Source of the DNA: Anoxybacillus amylolyticus
Lineage (GTDB): Bacteria; Bacillota; Bacilli; Bacillales; Anoxybacillaceae
Assembly: GCF_001634285.1 (NCBI RefSeq)
Contig: NZ_CP015438.1
Location: 492,501-556,500 of the forward strand
Length of the DNA stretch: 64,000 nt
Direction of reading: 5' to 3'
Shown here: one piece after another, positions 59,428-64,000 of the stretch
How positions within the stretch are numbered: position 1 is the first letter of the stretch
Layout: each line of letters starts with the position of its first letter
The notes under the pieces: model-generated
Databases searched by the model: none
What the model was told of the DNA's origin: nothing
What the model saw: the letters and a program-made list of their open reading frames with translations, nothing else
Program-made: the position numbers and the translations under genes

Positions 59428-60237
59428 TTGGAGGCATCGATTCAGCCATTAGATCGCGTATTTTTGCATCTTGGTCCGATTACGATTTATTGGTACGGGG
59501 TTATTATCGGTACTGGCGTATTGTTAGGATTGTGGCTTGCGACAAGGGAAGCTGTCCGGCGCGGGCTATCGAAAGAAACGTTTGTTGACCTTGTGTTGCT
59601 GGCAGTGCCGATTGCGATTATATGCGCGCGTGCCTATTATGTCTTGTTTGAATGGGAATATTATTCGCGGCACCTTTGGGATATCCCGAAAATCTGGGAA
59701 GGAGGGCTAGCGATCCACGGTGGGCTTATCGGGGCGATCGTGACAGGCATTGTGTTTGCGAAACGGCGCAGGCTATCGTTTTGGAAGCTCGCAGATATTG
59801 CAGCACCAAGCATTATTTTAGGACAGGCGATCGGCCGCTGGGGAAACTTTATGAATCAGGAAGCGCACGGCGGACCAGTGACGAGAGAGTTTTTAGAACG
59901 GTTGCATTTGCCAGATTTTATTATTAACCAAATGTATATTGATGGGCAATATTATCATCCGACGTTTTTGTACGAATCGATTTGGAATATTACAGGGTTT
60001 TGCTTGCTTCTTTTGCTTCGTCGTGTCAATTTGCGGCGCGGGGAGCTGTTTTTAAGCTACCTTATTTGGTATTCGATCGGCCGTTTCTTTATTGAAGGAA
60101 TGCGCACCGATAGTTTAATGTTGACGGCCCATCTTCGCATTGCCCAAGTGATGTCGATTTCGTTGATTTTGCTTGCCGTAAGCATTTGGATTGTCCGGAG
60201 AGCAAAAGGATTAGCGGAGGAGCGTTATTTAGACTAG
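59428..60237 (+). CDS. lgt: Prolipoprotein diacylglyceryl transferase
   Basis: Lgt attaches diacylglycerol to the lipobox cysteine of lipoproteins, such as the cytochrome encoded upstream. The 269-residue membrane protein has about seven segments, the signature [19 protein letters not shown] with its essential arginine, and [10 protein letters not shown]. Two TTG codons follow AAAGGGGGA; the second, 7 bases away, is chosen, but the first is nearly as good. The order hprK-lgt is conserved. Confidence 0.95.
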   Translation: MEASIQPLDRVFLHLGPITIYWYGVIIGTGVLLGLWLATREAVRRGLSKETFVDLVLLAVPIAIICARAYYVLFEWEYYSRHLWDIPKIWEGGLAIHGGLIGAIVTGIVFAKRRRLSFWKLADIAAPSIILGQAIGRWGNFMNQEAHGGPVTREFLERLHLPDFIINQMYIDGQYYHPTFLYESIWNITGFCLLLLLRRVNLRRGELFLSYLIWYSIGRFFIEGMRTDSLMLTAHLRIAQVMSISLILLAVSIWIVRRAKGLAEERYLD

Positions 60238-60254
60238 AAAAGGAGAGAACGAGG

Positions 60255-61190
60255 TTGTTGGAGACGATCAAAAAAGGATTGGATGTGGGTGTCAAAACGA
60301 CGTGGACGCTTGGTAAAATCATTTTCCCAGTTACGCTAATCGTATCGTTATTGCAGCATACGCCAATTTTGCAATGGCTCATAAAACTTGTAGCGCCATT
60401 GATGGGATGGATCGGCTTGCCCGGCGATGCGGCGATTCCGCTTGTACTTGGGAATTTTTTAAATTTATATGCGGGAATCGGTGCGATCTTGACGCTTCAT
60501 TTGACGGTGAAAGAAGTGTTGATTTTAGCTGTCATGCTGTCGTTTTCACACAACTTGCTTGTCGAAGTGACTGTTGCGGGGAAAGTCGGAGTCAACGTTG
60601 TGTTAGCGGTAGCTGTTCGTGTAAGCTTAGCGATCGTCTCTGCTTTTTTCATTCATCTTGCTTGGCAAGGCGGAAACGACATCGCCCAGTACGGCTTTAT
60701 TTCTAATTCAGGGGAACAACTCACGAGTTGGAGCGATGTCATTCTCGCTGGTGTTCAAAAAGCGTTTGTTGGTATCGTTCAATTAGCGATGATCGTCATT
60801 CCATTAATGGTCGGCATTCAAGTGCTAAAAGATTTGAAATGGCTTGACGTATTCTCTCGCTGGATGGCTCCGGTCACGAAAGTGCTTGGGATGAAAGAAA
60901 ATACGTCGATGACGCTGGCGGCAGGGCTTTTATTCGGGCTGGCGTATGGAGCAGGAGTGATGATTCAAGCGGTAAAAGAAGACGGCGTATCGAAAAAAGA
61001 TGTCACGCTCGCGTTCCTTTTTCTTTCCGCTTGTCATGCTGTTGTCGAAGACACGTTATTGTTCGTGCCGCTCGGCATTCCGGTATGGCCGCTGTTGCTC
61101 ATTCGCCTCACAACGGCTATTATATTGACGGTTGCCGCTAGCTTCACTTGGAATCGCATTGTACAAACGAGAAGAAAGGAAGCTGTTTGA
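60255..61190 (+). CDS. yvoD: Nucleoside-recognition (Gate) domain membrane protein, YvoD
   Basis: A 311-residue protein with about eight membrane segments in two halves. Each half carries a Gate-type helix pair ([20 protein letters not shown], and [23 protein letters not shown]). Such proteins resemble nucleoside transporters and spore maturation proteins; the substrate is unknown. A TTG start is used with AAAGGAG 9 bases upstream. Location between lgt and ppaX equals B. subtilis yvoD. Confidence 0.87.
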   Translation: MLETIKKGLDVGVKTTWTLGKIIFPVTLIVSLLQHTPILQWLIKLVAPLMGWIGLPGDAAIPLVLGNFLNLYAGIGAILTLHLTVKEVLILAVMLSFSHNLLVEVTVAGKVGVNVVLAVAVRVSLAIVSAFFIHLAWQGGNDIAQYGFISNSGEQLTSWSDVILAGVQKAFVGIVQLAMIVIPLMVGIQVLKDLKWLDVFSRWMAPVTKVLGMKENTSMTLAAGLLFGLAYGAGVMIQAVKEDGVSKKDVTLAFLFLSACHAVVEDTLLFVPLGIPVWPLLLIRLTTAIILTVAASFTWNRIVQTRRKEAV

Positions 61191-61843
61191 TGAATATTCG
61201 CACGATTTTATTTGATTTAGACGGCACGTTAATCGACACAAACGAGCTCATTATTCAGTCGTTTTTACATACGTTAGAAACGTACTATCCGGGAAAATAT
61301 AAGCGGGAAGATGTGCTACCGTTTATCGGTCCGCCGCTGTATGATACGTTTGTTTCGCTTGATCGCGATGAAGCGCACGTGCAAGAAATGATTGCGACAT
61401 ACCGCGCCTTTAATCATGCGCAGCACGATGCGCTGGTGAGGGAATACGAAACGGTGTACGAAACGATTGCGGCATTGCACCGAAATGGTTTTCGCTTAGG
61501 GGTCGTGACGACGAAAATTAATGCGACGGCGATCATGGGATTAAAGCGGACGAAACTCGATCCGTTTTTCCATTGTGTCGTCGGGCTTGATGATGTAAAA
61601 AACGCTAAACCGCACCCAGAGCCGATTTTAAAGGCGCTTGAATTGCTCGATTCTAAACCGGAAGAAGCGCTCATGGTTGGCGATAATTATCACGATATTT
61701 TAGCCGGGAAACAAGCGGGAACAAAAACGGCTGGGGTCGCATGGGCGATTAAAGGACGGGAATACTTAGAAAAGTATGAGCCGGATTTTATGCTCGAAAA
61801 AATGAGCGATTTATTGCGCATTGTAGGGGTGGAATCAGTTTGA
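61190..61843 (+). CDS. ppaX: Pyrophosphatase PpaX
   Basis: PpaX hydrolyses pyrophosphate made when HprK removes phosphate from HPr, so it complements hprK upstream. The 217-residue HAD-family protein has nucleophile motif [20 protein letters not shown] as motif [10 protein letters not shown] with the motif III lysine, and MVGDNYHDI as motif IV. The start shares one base with the previous stop (TGATG). B. subtilis PpaX has 216 residues. Confidence 0.95.
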   Translation: MNIRTILFDLDGTLIDTNELIIQSFLHTLETYYPGKYKREDVLPFIGPPLYDTFVSLDRDEAHVQEMIATYRAFNHAQHDALVREYETVYETIAALHRNGFRLGVVTTKINATAIMGLKRTKLDPFFHCVVGLDDVKNAKPHPEPILKALELLDSKPEEALMVGDNYHDILAGKQAGTKTAGVAWAIKGREYLEKYEPDFMLEKMSDLLRIVGVESV

Positions 61844-62340
61844 GACGAACGACGAAATATCCGGTATCGGGTGCGAATTCGCTTTGGCAAATTTATCGGA
61901 CGGTTTCCTTTTGGAAAGTGTTTAAAAATGTCATCGTCATTCAAATCGGGCGCTATACGCCGTTTATGTCACTAAAAAATTGGCTATACCGTACGTTTCT
62001 AGGTATGGAAATTGGCGAGAAAACAGCGCTTGCTTTTATGGTCATGCCGGATATTATGTTTCCCGAAAAAATCAAAATCGGAAACCATTCGATTATCGGC
62101 TACAATACGACGATTTTAGCGCACGAATATTTGATTAATGAATATCGACTCGGTCCGGTCGTCATCGGCGATGAAGTGATGATCGGCGCTAACACAACAA
62201 TTTTGCCCGGCGTGACGATCGGTGACCGTGCGGTTGTCGGCGCTGGCACGCTCGTTCATAAAGACGTACCGGCCGGCGCTTTCGTAGCCGGCAATCCGAT
62301 GCGCGTCATCCGCCAGCAAGAGATGCATTCTAACCAATAG
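61840..62340 (+). CDS. yvoF: Hexapeptide-repeat acyltransferase, YvoF
   Basis: A 166-residue left-handed beta-helix protein of the maltose/galactoside acetyltransferase type, with repeated hexads ([42 protein letters not shown]) and the catalytic histidine in AHEY or LVHKD. The acceptor is unknown. TTG start overlapping ppaX (TTGA). The final gene of the operon, followed by a terminator that begins in its last codons. Confidence 0.88.
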   Translation: MRRTTKYPVSGANSLWQIYRTVSFWKVFKNVIVIQIGRYTPFMSLKNWLYRTFLGMEIGEKTALAFMVMPDIMFPEKIKIGNHSIIGYNTTILAHEYLINEYRLGPVVIGDEVMIGANTTILPGVTIGDRAVVGAGTLVHKDVPAGAFVAGNPMRVIRQQEMHSNQ

Positions 62341-62357
62341 GTAGAATGCATTTTTTT
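62323..62357 (+). terminator. Terminator after yvoF
   Basis: ATGCATTCTA and TAGAATGCAT form a perfect 10-bp stem with a 9-base loop, then seven T. Confidence 0.9.
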
Positions 62358-62429
62358 AAGGTAAGAAAGTATTAGAATCTTGAATCGATGTCTAGCTTCG
62401 AACTCACATCCTCCTCCGCTTTTTTATAG

Positions 62430-62458
62430 TTGACGTATGTCAAAAGGAAGAGTAAACT
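62430..62458 (+). promoter_or_regulatory. Sigma-A promoter of the his operon
   Basis: TTGACG, 17 bases, TAAACT. The -35 is part of an inverted repeat TTGAC-gtat-GTCAA (62430-62443) that could be an operator. No T-box or leader peptide for histidine was seen in the 60-base leader. Confidence 0.65.
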
Positions 62459-62521
62459 ACAAGTAACTTCACTTCTCTACCATATTAGCAAACTAAAGTA
62501 TTTTAAAAAGGACGTGTGGAC

Positions 62522-63700
62522 ATGTCAAAGTTATTTACATTTGAAAAACCGCTCGGCATGCGCGATACATTGCCGTTTTTATATAAAGTCAAAAAACGTG
62601 TCCGTCAAGCGATGACGAACGAAATTGAACAATGGGGATACGAGTTTATTGAAACGCCGACATTAGAATATTACGAAACGGTCGGTTCGGCTTCGGCGAT
62701 CGCGGACCATCAATTGTTTAAACTTTTGGATCAACAAGGGCATACGCTTGTGTTGCGCCCTGATATGACAGCACCAATCGCCCGTTTAGCCGCTTCTCGT
62801 CTTTACCAGCATGGCAATCCGCTTCGCTTGGCGTACCATGCGAACGTGTTCCGCGCCCAGCAACGCGAAGGCGGCCGTCCGGCAGAGTTTGAACAAATCG
62901 GCGTTGAGTGCATCGGTGATGGCACTGTGACCGCTGATGCCGAAGTGATTCGCTTGATGATCGCCGCGTTAGAAAAAACAGGGTTGGAGCGGTTTGCAGT
63001 GGCGGTTGGGCATATCGGCTACGTCAATGCGCTGTTCGTCGACATTTTAGGCAATGAAGAACGGGCGAACGTGTTGCGCCGCTTTTTATATGAAAAAAAT
63101 TACGTCGGCTACCGCAACCATGTCAAATCGTTGCCGCTTTCATCGATCGATCAGCAACGGCTATTAAAGCTACTTGAACTGCGTGGGGATGCTAAAGTGC
63201 TTGCGAGCGCCCGCGAACTAGTACAGACGGAGGCGGGGATAAAAGCGGTCGAAGAACTTGCGGAGCTATGGAACGCCCTCCGATTGTTTGGCGTAGCGGA
63301 TACGGTAAAAATGGATATGACGCTCGTCAGCCATATGAGCTATTACACTGGCATTTTGTTTGAAGTATATGCCGACGGCGTCGGTTTTCCGCTTGGAAAC
63401 GGGGGACGTTACGATGAGCTGCTTGAAAAATTTTCGTGCAAAGCGCCGGCGACTGGGTTTGGTATTCGCCTCGATCGCCTCATTGAAGCATTGCCAGAAG
63501 CAGCGGTCGAAAGCGAGATCGAATGCATCGTGTTCAGCCAAGAACGGTTTGCCGAGGCGATTGAATTGGCGAATGAAAAGCGGCGCGATGGCAAAAAAGT
63601 CGTGTTGCAACATATCGCCGGCATTCGGGATATTGATGCTTACAGCAAACGCTATGGAGCGATCACCTATTTGCTCGGTCGAGCGGGAAAGGAGGAATAA
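62522..63700 (+). CDS. hisZ: HisZ, regulatory subunit of ATP phosphoribosyltransferase
   Basis: HisZ is a histidyl-tRNA synthetase-like protein without aminoacylation activity that pairs with short HisG and gives feedback control by histidine. The 392-residue protein shows class II synthetase motifs ([59 protein letters not shown]). ATG is chosen with AAAAAGG 9 bases ahead; an earlier GTG is too close to it. hisG follows 4 bases later. Confidence 0.96.
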   Translation: MSKLFTFEKPLGMRDTLPFLYKVKKRVRQAMTNEIEQWGYEFIETPTLEYYETVGSASAIADHQLFKLLDQQGHTLVLRPDMTAPIARLAASRLYQHGNPLRLAYHANVFRAQQREGGRPAEFEQIGVECIGDGTVTADAEVIRLMIAALEKTGLERFAVAVGHIGYVNALFVDILGNEERANVLRRFLYEKNYVGYRNHVKSLPLSSIDQQRLLKLLELRGDAKVLASARELVQTEAGIKAVEELAELWNALRLFGVADTVKMDMTLVSHMSYYTGILFEVYADGVGFPLGNGGRYDELLEKFSCKAPATGFGIRLDRLIEALPEAAVESEIECIVFSQERFAEAIELANEKRRDGKKVVLQHIAGIRDIDAYSKRYGAITYLLGRAGKEE

Positions 63701-63704
63701 GGCG

Positions 63705-64000
63705 ATGTTGACGATTGCGATGCCGAAAGGACGCATTTTTGAAGAAGCGCTCGAATTGTTGCGCAAAGCAGGTTATGCGCTTCCGCCTGAATTTGCGGAA
63801 TCACGCAAATTGATGATTGACATTCCCGAAGAAGATATGCGTTTTATTTTGGCAAAACCGATGGATGTCGTCACTTATGTCGAACATGGGGTAGCGGATT
63901 TAGGGATTGCGGGAAAAGACGTATTGCTCGAAGAAGAGCGTGACGTATATGAATTGTTGGATTTGCACATTAGCCAATGCCGTTTGGCGGTGGCGGGTCT
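63705..64000 (+). CDS. hisG: ATP phosphoribosyltransferase catalytic subunit, start only
   Basis: HisG joins ATP and PRPP, the first step of histidine synthesis. 98 complete codons are visible before the window ends. The start [17 protein letters not shown], then [21 protein letters not shown], is that of the short HisG that needs HisZ, whose gene precedes it. GGAGG 11 bases upstream of ATG. Confidence 0.96.
   Translation, partial: MLTIAMPKGRIFEEALELLRKAGYALPPEFAESRKLMIDIPEEDMRFILAKPMDVVTYVEHGVADLGIAGKDVLLEEERDVYELLDLHISQCRLAVAG

Noticed and set aside
62341-62521. T-box leader for histidine in front of hisZ.
   Set aside because: No T-box sequence or antiterminator structure is visible between the promoter and the start codon; the only terminator belongs to yvoF.

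Overview
The window is a chromosomal segment from a moderately thermophilic Bacillaceae, most likely Anoxybacillus or a close Geobacillus relative. The gene order follows the Bacillus subtilis blocks tagV-yvyE-degS-degU-fakB-comF-flgM...hag...fliDST-hpf-secA-prfB-yvjA-cccB-ftsEX-ctpB-minJ-csbA-uvrBA-yvl-hprK-lgt-yvoD-ppaX-yvoF-hisZ-hisG. The proteins resemble the B. subtilis ones closely. No rRNA or tRNA gene and no CRISPR array was seen. The genus is inferred from gene order and base composition, not proven.

Layout. (1) 0-4.2 kb: a secreted SH3-type protein (cut by the window edge), an LCP wall-polymer ligase and YvyE on the minus strand, then degSU on the plus strand. degS is frameshifted by one extra G in a run of seven. 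(2) 4.2-7.6 kb: an intergenic repeat, a DegV/FakB fatty-acid binder, and comFA-comFC. (3) 7.6-16.5 kb: a late flagellar operon under apparent sigma-D promoters. It carries FliK-like and FlhB-like proteins, a YaaR-like protein, yvyF, flgM, flgN, flgK, flgL, yviE, fliW, csrA, a 61-residue unknown and hag. The hag leader shows the expected CsrA hairpin. (4) 16.5-29.7 kb: an AT-rich accessory island of eleven genes between hag and flaG, with glycosyltransferases, a sugar N-formyltransferase, a WbqC-like protein, a DegT-type aminotransferase and rmlACBD. It probably makes and attaches a flagellin glycan. (5) 29.9-33 kb: flaG-fliD-fliS-fliT plus one unknown gene. (6) 33-37.4 kb: a darT-darG toxin-antitoxin pair and an HD-GYP gene split by a 1541-bp IS1182-type insertion sequence. 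(7) 37.5-47 kb: hpf with overlapping sigma-B/sigma-H promoters, a coiled-coil protein with 21-bp repeats, secA, prfB with its programmed frameshift, yvjA, cccB, and ftsEX followed by an M23 peptidase. (8) 47-50.2 kb: a structured repeat, an inserted four-repeat membrane protein, then ctpB. (9) 50.2-64 kb: racA, minJ, csbA, uvrBA with a LexA box, a yvl operon with a consensus sigma-W promoter, hprK-lgt-yvoD-ppaX-yvoF, and the start of the histidine operon.

How the genes fit together. DegU, FlgM/sigma-D and FliW-CsrA-Hag form nested controls on motility. FlgK, FlgL, FliD, FlgN, FliS and FliT build the distal filament. The island between hag and flaG carries genes for dTDP-rhamnose and apparently for an N-formylated 4-amino-6-deoxy sugar, with four transferase polypeptides to attach them, so filament modification is the most economical reading. 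The later half is mostly conserved housekeeping: protein export, division and wall hydrolysis, excision repair and carbon control. Mobile or accessory insertions are concentrated at 22-23.5, 33-37 and 47-48.3 kb.

The items most worth a second look are the glycan island with its embedded formyltransferase, a structured repeat shared by 23.3 and 47.3 kb, the degS homopolymer frameshift, darTG beside the flagellar operon, and the interrupted HD-GYP gene with a degenerate metal site.
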